DNA of 18,350 bases from JANNRW01 sp031401815 (GCA_031401815.1 JANNRW010000391.1:1-18350); one strand, 5' to 3'; counted from the first letter of the stretch, positions 1 through 7,419 are shown. Numbers and translations are program-made. Notes: generated by a model from the letters alone, not told the origin.

Positions 1-154
1 AAAAGTCCCCTCCCCCCTGGCGGGGGAGGGTTAGGGTGGGGGGGGGGAGATGCCATGTTATCAGCATGTTGCAACTTCACCCACCCCCTGACCCCCTCCC
101 GTCAAGGGAGGGGGGACATTTTCAGATTGTAACTTAAGTGAAGTAGATAACCAC
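1..154. repeat. MITE-like GC-rich palindromic element, copy 1 (left end outside window)
   Basis: Two complementary G/C-rich arms (about 6-47 and 78-116) flank a short middle segment. The right end (about 126-152) reads TAACTTAAGTGAAGTAGATA followed by ACC. The same core and right end recur at 6166-6360 and 7444-7598. The plus strand has four G-runs at 22-47 (GGGGG-A-GGG-TTA-GGG-T-G-run). The C-runs at 80-100 make a second quadruplex motif on the minus strand. The element ends about 10 bp past the ftsY stop codon, so its hairpins would lie in the 3' end of the ftsY transcript. The left terminal repeat, expected from copy 2, would be upstream of base 1. Confidence 0.85.
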
Positions 155-163
155 TTTCCGGAG

Positions 164-1225
164 TTATTCAAAAAGCGCATCAACAAACTGTTCAGGATCG
201 AAATCCCTGAGATCTTCAACCGACTCTCCAACACCGATAAAGCGGAGCGGAATTTTCAGCTCGTTACAGAGAGCAACCACTATCCCCCCCTTGGCAGTGC
301 CGTCAAGCTTCGTAAGGGCTATGCCGCTTACTGCCGCTGTTTCCCTGAAAAGCCTTGCCTGTGAAATTGCATTCTGTCCGGTTGCAGCATCCAGTACCAG
401 AAGTGTTTCGTGAGGAGCTCCAGGAATCTCGCGGGAGAGTATCCGTCTGATCTTCTTCAGCTCTTCCATGAGATTGACTTTTGTATGAAGGCGTCCGGCA
501 GTGTCAACAATCAGCAGGTCAACATTGCGGGCAACAGCTGCCCGGCATGCGTCAAACACTACTGCAGAGGGATCGCCCCCCTCCTTGTGCCGGATAAGAT
601 CCACCCCTGTACGCTCCCCCCAGACGGCAAGCTGCTGTACAGCCGCAGCCCGGAAGGTGTCACCTGCGGCAAGCAGAACCTTTTTCCCTTGCTGGCTGTA
701 TCTGGATGCGAGCTTCCCGATGGTTGTTGTCTTGCCGACGCCGTTTACACCAATTACCAGTATTACGCAGGGGGAGTGTCCTTCAATATCGAACGGAGCA
801 GCGAAGCTGGTCAACCTTGCCAGAATATCAGCCTTGAGAGCCTTGCGCAGTGCTGCACCATCTTTCAGCTCATCCCTCTGCATTCTGTTTTCCAGGCCGC
901 GAATCAGCTCTACTGTTGTGGCAACACCAATATCTGCAGAGATCAGGATCTCTTCCAGCTCTTCAAGTGTATCAGCATCAATCTCCTTTTTCCCCAGAAG
1001 GAGGCGATCTATTCGACCGACAAGGCTTGTCGAGGTTTTACTCAGACCTTTTTTAAGCCGCTCCAGAAAGCCGCTGGCAGGTTTTTCCTGTAACCTGGGG
1101 GGTGTATCTGCAACAGGATCAGAAGCTGAAATCTCCTCTGTCCTGGTAGCGGCCTGCTCTGCCTCTGACGGGATTCCAGCTATTTTATCAATCAGAGTGC
1201 CGAAAAATCCCTTTTTCTCCGCCAT
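164..1225 (-). CDS. ftsY: Signal recognition particle receptor FtsY
   Basis: This is the SRP-receptor GTPase. It docks ribosome-SRP complexes at the inner membrane and, with Ffh, hands nascent membrane proteins to the translocon. The 353-aa protein has a short charged N-terminal region (about 1-55), a helical N domain (about 55-145) and a GTPase G domain. Visible motifs are P-loop GVNGVGKTTT (159-168), DTFRAAA (189-195), DTAGR (241-245), TKLDGTAKGG (305-314) and the C-terminal GVGE..DLRDFDPEQFVDALF. The ATG directly follows the TAG of the roadblock gene with no gap, and AAGGAG sits 9 nt upstream inside that gene, so the two are probably translationally coupled. The acidic A domain is short compared with the E. 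coli protein. The identification is secure. Confidence 0.98.
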   Translation of the reverse strand: MAEKKGFFGTLIDKIAGIPSEAEQAATRTEEISASDPVADTPPRLQEKPASGFLERLKKGLSKTSTSLVGRIDRLLLGKKEIDADTLEELEEILISADIGVATTVELIRGLENRMQRDELKDGAALRKALKADILARLTSFAAPFDIEGHSPCVILVIGVNGVGKTTTIGKLASRYSQQGKKVLLAAGDTFRAAAVQQLAVWGERTGVDLIRHKEGGDPSAVVFDACRAAVARNVDLLIVDTAGRLHTKVNLMEELKKIRRILSREIPGAPHETLLVLDAATGQNAISQARLFRETAAVSGIALTKLDGTAKGGIVVALCNELKIPLRFIGVGESVEDLRDFDPEQFVDALFE

Positions 1226-1585
1226 CTAGTAGATCTCCTTGTACATCCGCTCTATAGCGCTGTTGAACTGTTTGATTGCAATTGCGACTATGGCGTTTTT
1301 ATCGACTGTCATTACCAGCAGATAGTCCGGACCTATCGGGCCGATCAGAAAGTGCTGCTTCTCGGTAGAGATGACAGCATGTTTCATCTCACCGACTGAA
1401 AGCTTCTGATGAAGCGCCTTCATGGTATTCAAAAGGATGCTGTTGTGGGCACCGATAACTTTGATATCGTAGATATCATAAGTGCTGCACTGTTCGACAG
1501 CTTCACCCTCCCAGTCAGCCAGAATCGCACCGGTAACAGTGCGGGAGGAGTCCATCAACTCCTTGAGAATTGTCTTGAATGGCAT
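1226..1585 (-). CDS. Roadblock/LC7 (MglB-like) domain protein
   Basis: A 119-aa single-domain protein with the roadblock/LC7 pattern: a start resembling VTGAILADWEGEAVEQC, a central helix (HNSILLNTMKALHQKL), then alternating strands (HAVISTEKQHFLIGPIGPDY, LLVMTVDKNAIVAIAIKQFN). There is no signal peptide or membrane segment. Family members such as MglB act as dimeric regulators or GTPase-activating partners of small Ras-like GTPases such as MglA. No such GTPase is encoded in this window, so its partner is unknown. GGAG lies 8 nt before the ATG. It sits between smc and ftsY, and its stop codon touches the ftsY start. The fold family is fairly clear; the precise role is not. Confidence 0.85.
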   Translation of the reverse strand: MPFKTILKELMDSSRTVTGAILADWEGEAVEQCSTYDIYDIKVIGAHNSILLNTMKALHQKLSVGEMKHAVISTEKQHFLIGPIGPDYLLVMTVDKNAIVAIAIKQFNSAIERMYKEIY

Positions 1586-1624
1586 GCATCTACTCCAAAA
1601 ACTGTTGAAATGTTGATAACGACT

Positions 1625-1777
1625 CAGTAGTCAGGAGTCAGTAGTCAGGAGTCAGTATGATTCATATTGCTGAAGCATAAATGGAGATTCAGATTGGCTA
1701 TCGTCAGCAATTTAACACTTTGAGAGAATCTGTTGCTGGTTTTCTACTGAAACCTGACCCCTGAATCCTGACTACTG
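1625..1777. repeat. Palindromic intergenic repeat between smc and the roadblock gene
   Basis: The left arm has two tandem 14-bp units CAGTAGTCAGGAGT (1625-1638 and 1639-1652) plus a partial third. The right arm (1753-1777) is a near-exact reverse complement, ending CTGACTACTG. The ~95-bp interior is AT-rich with no ORF. The right arm ends 3 bp before the smc stop codon. The arms could fold in the smc - roadblock transcript and act as a partial terminator or processing site. It resembles a dispersed non-autonomous repeat, but only one copy is in the window. Confidence 0.7.
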
Positions 1778-1779
1778 TT

Positions 1780-4700
1780 TTACTGTAATTTCACCGAAAC
1801 CAGCTTCGAAACCCCTGGTTCCTCCATTGTTACTCCATACAAGGTGTCTGCGACTGCCATGGTAGTTTTGCTGTGAGTGATAAGAATAAACTGGGAAAAT
1901 GCTGACATCTCCCTGACCATTTCATTGAATCTGCCGATGTTGGCATCATCCAGAGGCGCATCCACTTCATCCAGAAGGCAGAAAGGAGAAGGTTTGATAA
2001 GGAATATCGAGAAGATCAGGGCAACTGCTGTCAAGGCTTTTTCACCACCCGAAAGCAGGGAGACATTTTGCAGTTTCTTGCCTGGCGGCTGTACTATTAT
2101 ATCAAGTCCTGACTCCAGCATGTCATCTTCGTTGGTGAGTTTCAGCTCTGCCCGTCCGCCGCAGAAAAGACGCGGGAATACTTCCCTGAACTTGTTGTTG
2201 ACAAGTTCGAAGGTCTCCGCAAACCGTTTTCTGGTTGTCCTGTTTATTCTCTGAATCGCCTGCTGGAGAGAGTGGAGTGACTCTTCGAGATCCCGCTTCT
2301 GAGCCGAAAGGAAGTTAAAACGCTCTTCCAGCTCCTTATATTCGTCAATGGCAGTAAGATTGACCTCTCCCATTTCATCAACCTGTTTTTGCAGCTCTGA
2401 ATAGCGCTTCCGGAGGGTCTCGTCTTCATCTTCGAATTCACTTGAAGGGGGGGGTGCAAGCTCTGAAATTTCAAGCCGATACTTGTTCCGGAGATTCTCC
2501 TGGATCTGATTTTTTTCCATGACTTCAGCAGACAGCCTGAGTGTTGTATCGGCAACCTGTCGGTGGAGCTCATCCGCAACTGAACGGAGCTCCCTGCTGG
2601 CAGCCTCTTCCTCTCTTAATACTTTTGCCCTGTTTTCATACTCTCCCCTGCACGCTGCAACTTTTGTTTCAGCTGCCGCATGCAGCTCAAGGAGCCGGAG
2701 GATATCCCTGCCTGTTTCAGTCTCGGCAGTTCGCAGTGAAGAGAGAGATACTTCGCACTCTGCAAGATCACTCTTGCTCCTTAAAAGTCTGTTTGTCAGG
2801 CTGTCCTGAATTTCGATGATTCTTGCAATGGCATTTGCCGTAGCCTCTCTTTTTTCATGGAGAGCTGCTCCCCTGACTTTCATTGCAGTCAACCCTTCAC
2901 GAGCCCGATCAATAGCCTCGCGTTGGCTTGTCAGGCCTAGTTGCTGGGTGGAAAGCTCCTGTTCTGCTGCACCCTTTTGCTCCATTATGGCTTTCAGCCT
3001 TGCCTGTAGTCGGTTGGTTTCATCTTCCAGCAAGGTCTTCTCTTCAACAAGCTGTTCATCTTCCAGCAGCTTTATCGCCAGGCGCTCTTCAAGCCTCTGG
3101 TTCTCCTCCAATGCCCGATGGAGATCCTTGTCCAGAGCGAGTATGGTCATCTCCCCCTGGTGCTGGGAGCTTCTGAGCTGGCGGATACGCTCCTGAAGAT
3201 CGCTGAGAGCCGTACGTGCGCTCCTGAGCTCCTGTTCAAGGAGAGTGAGGCGACTGGCTTCGGCAACCTCGCTTGCAGCAAGTTCCCTTAGCTCTCGCTT
3301 CTTGTGGATCAACCCCTGCCGGAGAGGCTCACGCGAGCCTCCGTCAACAAAGCCGTCACTGGAGGCGATATCCCCCTGGAGGGTTACAAATGTCAACCCC
3401 GGGTTCCTGGAGGAGAGCTTGATTGCTGTTGGCAGATCAGCAACAAGCATCGTATTTGCAAATAACGGCTGAAGAAGATCGCGGCAGTTATCTGCCAGCT
3501 TTATCTCTCCGAGCAGCGGTTTTGCACCTACAGGTACTTCAGGTAGAGTCCTGTTCGGGGCTCCCGGGATTAAAAAGCTGCACCGTCCGCTGTTGCCGCT
3601 TTTAAGATGGTCAACAGCCGCAACTATGTCATCGCCGGTTGCAGCGACAACAGCCTGTAACCTCTCCCCCAGGACTGCTTCAATTGCGGCCTCATAAAGC
3701 TCTTCAGTTTCAATCAGATTGGCGATTACGTCATTGAATCTCGGCTTGAAATGCTTCTCAAGCATCAAGGTTCTGACCCCCTGACCGTAACCGGCAAACT
3801 GTGCTTCCAGCTCCTGCAGGGAGTGCAGCCTTGAGGCCAGACGGGTATAGTCGTCGCGGCATTTCTGAAAAACAGCTTCATCACGCAGCAGGGAATTTTT
3901 TGACTCTGTTTCAGCTGACAACATATCAGCCAGGGATTTTGCAAGTTTCTCACGATCAATACGCTCGTCTGCGAGACGCTGCTTCAGCTCTTCAGCGCGC
4001 TCTCCGGAACCTGCAAGACTCTTTTTCAACAGCTGCTCATCAGCGCGGCTTCGTTCAAATCTGCCCGCTAGCGATTCCAGGCGTTTCATGGCTGTCTGAT
4101 GCTGATTGGCAAGCTGATTCTGCTCAGTCAGCAGGCTGAAAAGAGTCCGGCGGTTCTCTTCGAGAGTTGCTGATGCCCCCCTCTCGGCTGATGTCAGGAT
4201 CTCCAGTTCCAGTTCGAGCTTCTCCAGCAGATGATCATCACCACTTGATTCCAGATGATATTCATGACTTCGACTCTCCAGAAGGGATTTTTCTACGGCT
4301 GTCTGTTCCTGCTGTCTTTCCAGGTGGGCAACTTCTTCATTGAAGCGGACTAGCTGCTGCTCAAAAGAGAGGAGCTCCCTTTTCTGGAACTCAAGCCTGT
4401 TTTCACCGGACTGGAGCTCGCTTTTGCGTTGCAGCAGATCTTCCTGTACCATACCAAGCCGTTTTTCTTCAACAAGAAGCTGGATACGATGCTCTTCAAC
4501 ACGAGCGAATCTCTGTTCAAGATCTATGTTTAAAGCTGCTTCACGAGCACTCAATGTTTCAAGTTCAGCTTCAAGTTTTCCACATTTTTCAGAGAGTGTG
4601 GCATAACGTTTTGCGGCAAAGGACAGCTCAATCTTCTTCAGCTCCTCGCGCAAGGTTTTGAAGCGCTCGGCTTTTCTGGCCTGACGATGAAGTGAGTTCA

Positions 4701-5313
4701 ACTGCCTCTGGATTTCAGCGACTATATCATTTATCCGGAGAAGGTTTTGCCGCGTAGACTCTATCTTTTTCAGGGCCAGCTGGCGTCGGGACTTGTATTT
4801 GGTAACCCCGGCTGCCTCTTCGATCAAAAAACGGCGCTCTTCCGGTTTAGCCATCAAAATCATGCCGATTCGCCCCTGCTCAATGATCGAATAGGCACGG
4901 GTACCGACTCCGGTATCCATGAACAGTTCAGTAATGTCGAGGAGGCGGCATTGAGTCCTGTTGAGGAGGTATTCGCTTTCGCCGTCGCGATAAAGTCGGC
5001 GGGTAACCTGGATTTCCGAGAAGTTCAGGTATTTTGCAGGGATGCGACCGTCTTCAGTGGAGAAGATCAGGGATACCTCTGCCATGCCGAGTGGTTTACG
5101 CGATTCGCTGCCGCCAAAGATCACATCTTCCATCTGCTTGCCGCGCAGATTTTTTGCTGACTGCTCCCCCATGACCCAGCGGATGGCATCAACAACATTC
5201 GATTTGCCACAGCCATTGGGGCCGACAACAGCCGTAACCCCTGCGGGAAAGTCAAAAGTTGCCTTTTCGACGAAAGATTTGAAGCCTGATATTTCTAACC
5301 GCTTGATTTTCAT
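1780..5313 (-). CDS. smc: Chromosome segregation protein SMC
   Basis: A 1177-aa structural maintenance of chromosomes ATPase, the core of the bacterial condensin that works with ScpA and ScpB to organise and segregate the nucleoid. The order is classic: head half with Walker A GPNGCGKSN (31-39); long coiled coil; hinge (about 505-660, around FAGYGQGVRTLMLEKHFKPR); returning coiled coil; then the ABC signature LLSGGEKALTAVAL (about 1085) and Walker B FCLLDEVDAPLDD (about 1111). The length is normal for the family and no lesion is visible. The N-terminus MKIKRLEISGFKSF fits the family, although the ribosome binding site is weak. A promoter-like sequence lies at 5352-5380. It is the first gene of a minus-strand group with the roadblock gene and ftsY. 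Confidence 0.98.
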   Translation of the reverse strand: MKIKRLEISGFKSFVEKATFDFPAGVTAVVGPNGCGKSNVVDAIRWVMGEQSAKNLRGKQMEDVIFGGSESRKPLGMAEVSLIFSTEDGRIPAKYLNFSEIQVTRRLYRDGESEYLLNRTQCRLLDITELFMDTGVGTRAYSIIEQGRIGMILMAKPEERRFLIEEAAGVTKYKSRRQLALKKIESTRQNLLRINDIVAEIQRQLNSLHRQARKAERFKTLREELKKIELSFAAKRYATLSEKCGKLEAELETLSAREAALNIDLEQRFARVEEHRIQLLVEEKRLGMVQEDLLQRKSELQSGENRLEFQKRELLSFEQQLVRFNEEVAHLERQQEQTAVEKSLLESRSHEYHLESSGDDHLLEKLELELEILTSAERGASATLEENRRTLFSLLTEQNQLANQHQTAMKRLESLAGRFERSRADEQLLKKSLAGSGERAEELKQRLADERIDREKLAKSLADMLSAETESKNSLLRDEAVFQKCRDDYTRLASRLHSLQELEAQFAGYGQGVRTLMLEKHFKPRFNDVIANLIETEELYEAAIEAVLGERLQAVVAATGDDIVAAVDHLKSGNSGRCSFLIPGAPNRTLPEVPVGAKPLLGEIKLADNCRDLLQPLFANTMLVADLPTAIKLSSRNPGLTFVTLQGDIASSDGFVDGGSREPLRQGLIHKKRELRELAASEVAEASRLTLLEQELRSARTALSDLQERIRQLRSSQHQGEMTILALDKDLHRALEENQRLEERLAIKLLEDEQLVEEKTLLEDETNRLQARLKAIMEQKGAAEQELSTQQLGLTSQREAIDRAREGLTAMKVRGAALHEKREATANAIARIIEIQDSLTNRLLRSKSDLAECEVSLSSLRTAETETGRDILRLLELHAAAETKVAACRGEYENRAKVLREEEAASRELRSVADELHRQVADTTLRLSAEVMEKNQIQENLRNKYRLEISELAPPPSSEFEDEDETLRKRYSELQKQVDEMGEVNLTAIDEYKELEERFNFLSAQKRDLEESLHSLQQAIQRINRTTRKRFAETFELVNNKFREVFPRLFCGGRAELKLTNEDDMLESGLDIIVQPPGKKLQNVSLLSGGEKALTAVALIFSIFLIKPSPFCLLDEVDAPLDDANIGRFNEMVREMSAFSQFILITHSKTTMAVADTLYGVTMEEPGVSKLVSVKLQ

Positions 5314-5351
5314 GGAGTATGCTGAGTCTGTTCCTTCAGGTAAGTTATCGC

Positions 5352-5380
5352 ATCGTAGCGAATTGAACTCTGCCGGTCAA
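5352..5380 (-). promoter_or_regulatory. Candidate sigma-70 promoter for smc
   Basis: On the minus strand a TTGACC -35 (5375-5380) is separated by exactly 17 bp from a TACGAT -10 (5352-5357). The -10 lies about 39 bp before the smc start codon. Five of six and four of six positions match consensus. Position and spacing are good, but this is motif inference only. Confidence 0.5.
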
Positions 5381-5436
5381 TCAGAAAAGCAGAAGGGTTG
5401 ATCATGCTTGTACTCTGCCAGGAAAAAAATATATTC

Positions 5437-5464
5437 TTGCTATACCGCCATAACTTTTTATGGT
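5437..5464 (+). promoter_or_regulatory. Candidate promoter and operator of the RHH/PemK module
   Basis: TTGCTA (5437-5442), a 16-bp spacer and TATGGT (5459-5464) form a plausible promoter 55 bp before the antitoxin. A perfect 6-bp inverted repeat CCATAA-CTTT-TTATGG (5448-5463) overlaps the -10. This is where an autorepressing ribbon-helix-helix antitoxin would be expected to bind. Confidence 0.45.
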
Positions 5465-5488
5465 ATTTTGTCCGTAACAAACGAGATA

Positions 5489-5510
5489 AGGAGGCTGGCA
5501 CTAGCCTCCT
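5489..5510 (+). promoter_or_regulatory. Inverted repeat directly upstream of antitoxin RBS
   Basis: AGGAGGCT (5489-5496) and AGCCTCCT (5503-5510) are perfect 8-bp complements around a 6-nt loop. The second arm abuts the Shine-Dalgarno AAGGAG (5511-5516), and its CTCCT could alternatively pair with that AGGAG. It could be a second operator at DNA level or an RNA structure affecting translation of the module. Confidence 0.5.
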
Positions 5511-5522
5511 AAGGAGTGCATG

Positions 5523-5774
5523 ATGAGCGTCAAGGCAACCTTTGTACTGGATGACACGGTTTTGCAGCAGGCAAGAGAGTGCATCAAGGAGAACGGATTC
5601 AAATCGCTTAGTGCTTTTGTTGAGCGGGCGATCCGGGATGAACTGGATAAACTGCGTCAGGAAAAGATCAGAGCAGCTGTTAAAAGTGCGGCTTCGGATC
5701 CACTTTTCATGGCTGATCTGATGGAAATTCAGAGCGATTTTGCTCATGCGGATTTAGAAGGAGAGGCATTATGA
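5523..5774 (+). CDS. Ribbon-helix-helix antitoxin of a PemK/MazF-type module
   Basis: A small (about 83 aa) antitoxin-like protein. The N-terminal part, VKATFVLDDTVLQQARECIK then SLSAFVERAIRDEL, has the strand-helix-helix layout of MetJ/Arc/CopG DNA-binding antitoxins. The charged C-terminal half (DPLFMADLMEIQSDFAHADLE) would be the flexible toxin-binding tail. Two ATGs are adjacent (5520 and 5523); the second is preferred because AAGGAG lies 6 nt before it. The TGA overlaps the toxin start in an ATGA, typical of a coupled TA pair. It probably represses its own promoter. Confidence 0.85.
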   Translation: MSVKATFVLDDTVLQQARECIKENGFKSLSAFVERAIRDELDKLRQEKIRAAVKSAASDPLFMADLMEIQSDFAHADLEGEAL

Positions 5775-6115
5775 GCTTCAAGTGGGGACTGTTTCTGGCT
5801 GATTTGAACCCGGTAATCGGTTCGGAGCAGCAGGGGAAGCGTCCGGTTCTGGTGATAAGTGATGAAACTTTCAATAGTGTCATGCCGGTGGTGACCATCC
5901 TGCCTGTTACTTCGCTGAAAAAAGGGAGACGGGTTTACCCGAATGAGGCGCTTGTCAAGAGAGGGTCTGGCGGCCTTGATGCTGATTCCATAATTCTTGC
6001 ACATCAGATAAGAACCATTTCCAAGCAGCGTCTGCAGATTCAACTGGGGGAGCTTGCCGAGCTCAAAGTACAGGCCGCTGTAAATGATGCTATGAGAGTT
6101 CATCTAAATTTATGA
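5771..6115 (+). CDS. PemK/MazF-family toxin endoribonuclease
   Basis: A 114-aa protein with the PemK/MazF pattern: GLFLADLNPVIGSEQQGKRP, VLVISDETFN, PVTSLKK, GLDADSIILAHQIRTISKQR and a closing helix after LGEL. Arg24 in GKRP and Thr47 in PVTS correspond to the conserved active-site Arg and Thr of the family. Such toxins cut single-stranded mRNA at short sequences and are neutralised by the partner antitoxin. AAGGAGAGG just before the ATG, and the 4-nt overlap with the antitoxin gene, show coupled expression. It appears intact, so it is probably active or recently active; the cleavage specificity cannot be read from sequence. Confidence 0.93.
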   Translation: MSFKWGLFLADLNPVIGSEQQGKRPVLVISDETFNSVMPVVTILPVTSLKKGRRVYPNEALVKRGSGGLDADSIILAHQIRTISKQRLQIQLGELAELKVQAAVNDAMRVHLNL

Positions 6116-6155
6116 TTTCAGCACCAAAATCAGTGCTTATTGACAGCTATTGATA

Positions 6156-6370
6156 ATAACCTATTCTGGTTATGCACCTCGCTCAAGTTAAGCCATGTTA
6201 AGCAGCAAAACATCCCCTCCCCCTTGGCGGGGGAGGGTTAGGGTGGGGGGGACGATGCCATGATATCAGCCGGTTGCAACTTCACCCACCCCCTAACCCC
6301 CTCCCGTCAAGGGAGGGGGGACTTTTTTCAGATCTTAACTTGAGTGAAGTAGATAACCGCATAACCTATT
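6156..6370. repeat. MITE-like element copy 2 with TIRs and 10-bp flanking direct repeat
   Basis: The element (6166-6360, 195 bp) lies exactly between two copies of ATAACCTATT (6156-6165 and 6361-6370), as expected for a target-site duplication. Near its ends are 25-bp terminal inverted repeats (6168-6192 and 6334-6358) with four mismatches, both beginning GGTTAT and ending CTCAAGTTAAG. Inside are the G/C-rich arms shared with copies 1 and 3, with quadruplex motifs at 6229-6251 (plus strand) and 6285-6305 (minus strand). It has no coding capacity, so it would have to be mobilised in trans by a transposase not seen here. Confidence 0.85.
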
Positions 6371-6376
6371 ATTTGC

Positions 6377-6405
6377 TTGATATGACCTAAATCATGACCT
6401 AAAAT
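6377..6405 (+). promoter_or_regulatory. Promoter with tandem operator-like repeats for Phd/RelE module
   Basis: TTGATA (6377-6382), an exact 17-bp spacer and TAAAAT (6400-6405) make a good sigma-70 promoter. Two direct repeats ATGACCTAAA (6382-6391 and 6394-6403) with a 12-bp period fill the spacer and run into the -10. That is a suitable place for cooperative binding of an autorepressing antitoxin or TA complex. Confidence 0.55.
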
Positions 6406-6435
6406 AAATACCAGATTTATTTAAAGGAGATTGTC

Positions 6436-6681
6436 ATGCAACGTATTCATGCCCGTTCTTCGGTCAGTATAAGTGATCTGAAAAAAAATCCGACCGGTGT
6501 GATAACCCAATCTCACGGCGAGCCGGTAGCGATTCTCAACCATAACCGCCCCACAGCCTACCTTATTCCGGCGGCTGCCTATGAACTTTTGATGGAGCGG
6601 ATTGATGATCTTGATCTTGTTCAGCTTGTCAGAGAGCGACAGCAGGAAACATCTTTTCTGGTAAATATTGATGATTTATGA
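6436..6681 (+). CDS. Phd/YefM-family antitoxin
   Basis: An 81-aa protein with the Phd/YefM pattern: SVSISDLKKNPTGVITQSHG, then EPVAILNHNRPTAYLIPAAAYELL, then an acidic C-terminal helix (MERIDDLDLVQLVRER and onward) that would wrap the toxin. The N-terminal part forms the DNA-binding dimer in this family. GGAG (6426-6429) lies 6 nt before the ATG. The end overlaps the start of the RelE toxin by 11 bp. Pairing a Phd-type antitoxin with a RelE-type toxin is common (compare YefM-YoeB). Confidence 0.93.
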   Translation: MQRIHARSSVSISDLKKNPTGVITQSHGEPVAILNHNRPTAYLIPAAAYELLMERIDDLDLVQLVRERQQETSFLVNIDDL

Positions 6682-6958
6682 ACTTGAATTCAAGGAATCG
6701 GCCTTCAAGGAGTGGGGCAAGCTGGATAACAGCATAAAGGTCTTGTTCAAGAAACGACTGGCTGAACGACTTGCAGCGCCACGGGTGGAGTCAGCCCGGT
6801 TGTCCGGACTCCCTGATTGCTACAAGATTAAACTGCGTGATGTCGGCTACCGCCTGGTCTACCAGGTATTTGATGGCCGATTGGTCGTTGTGGTGATTGC
6901 TGTTGGGAAACGTGAAAAAGATATAGTGTATAATACGACAAAAGATCGGCTTGGATAA
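6671..6958 (+). CDS. RelE-family mRNA interferase toxin
   Basis: A 95-aa RelE-like toxin that by family acts on mRNA in the ribosomal A site. The motifs follow E. coli RelE closely: YELEFKESAFKEWGKLD, LSGLPDCYKIKLRDVGYRLV and VGKREKDIVY. The basic and aromatic active-site residues (Lys pair in YKIKLR, Arg in GYRLV, Arg in GKRE, C-terminal Tyr) are retained. The chosen start is the ATG at 6671; an in-frame TTG immediately before it would add one residue. It overlaps the antitoxin by 11 bp. It appears intact. The nuoA start follows 47 bp after its stop codon. Confidence 0.94.
   Translation: MIYELEFKESAFKEWGKLDNSIKVLFKKRLAERLAAPRVESARLSGLPDCYKIKLRDVGYRLVYQVFDGRLVVVVIAVGKREKDIVYNTTKDRLG
6929..6934 (+). 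promoter_or_regulatory. Possible -10 element for the nuo genes inside relE
   Basis: A perfect TATAAT preceded by GTG lies in the 3' end of the toxin gene, about 70 bp before nuoA. No good -35 is seen at 16-18 bp upstream, so this is weak. It is noted because no other promoter is visible for nuoA. Confidence 0.22.
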
Positions 6959-7005
6959 ACTGTTGCCATAGAGATCCGTAAACACCCTCAACGGAGTCTG
7001 ACATC

Positions 7006-7419
7006 ATGTCACTCATGACAGAGCTTTACCCTTTCATCATTTACACTGTTTTTACTCTCCTGATTATCGGTGTTCTCCTTGTCGCAGCCTGGTGGCTGGG
7101 TGCCCGGACGACCTCCCCCAACAAGGAGCTACCCTACGAGTCCGGCATCATCCCCAGCGGCTCTGCCCGTCTGGCGCAGCAGGTTCCTTTCTATCTGATA
7201 GCCATCTTCTTTATTGTTTTTGACGTCGAGACTGCCTTTATCTTCACCTGGGCAGTTGCCTGGGATCGTCTCGGCATGGCCGGTCTGCTGCATATCACCT
7301 TTTTCATTGTAGCGCTCCTTATTGGGCTGGCCTGGATATGGATCAAGGGGGGGCTGGAGTGGGGGCCATCGCAAGAGAGGGATGCGACTTTTACGCAAGC
7401 TCGGCGTAAGTCTTCGTGA
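7006..7419 (+). CDS. nuoA: NADH-quinone oxidoreductase subunit A
   Basis: A small membrane subunit of respiratory complex I, which oxidises NADH or another donor, reduces quinone and pumps protons. The 137-aa protein has three hydrophobic segments (about 8-32, 63-85, 92-112). The conserved loop motifs are KELPYESGI and the FDVETAF acidic segment, which lines the quinone and proton path region. GGAG (6993-6996) is 9 nt before the ATG; an internal ATG at 7015 is an alternative start. Family members usually end soon after the ...LEW motif. This one carries about 18 extra polar residues (GPSQERDATFTQARRKSS), and a repeat element begins 25 bp later, so the tail may reflect an insertion event. Confidence 0.95.
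   Translation: MSLMTELYPFIIYTVFTLLIIGVLLVAAWWLGARTTSPNKELPYESGIIPSGSARLAQQVPFYLIAIFFIVFDVETAFIFTWAVAWDRLGMAGLLHITFFIVALLIGLAWIWIKGGLEWGPSQERDATFTQARRKSS

Noticed and set aside
410..1229. Long open frames on the plus strand opposite ftsY (for example 410-1093, 501-1229)
   Set aside because: They mirror a certain gene on the other strand, lack ribosome sites, and encode no recognisable domains.
5310..5747. Minus-strand 145-aa open frame upstream of smc
   Set aside because: It runs antisense through the antitoxin gene and the smc promoter region, and shows no domain pattern.
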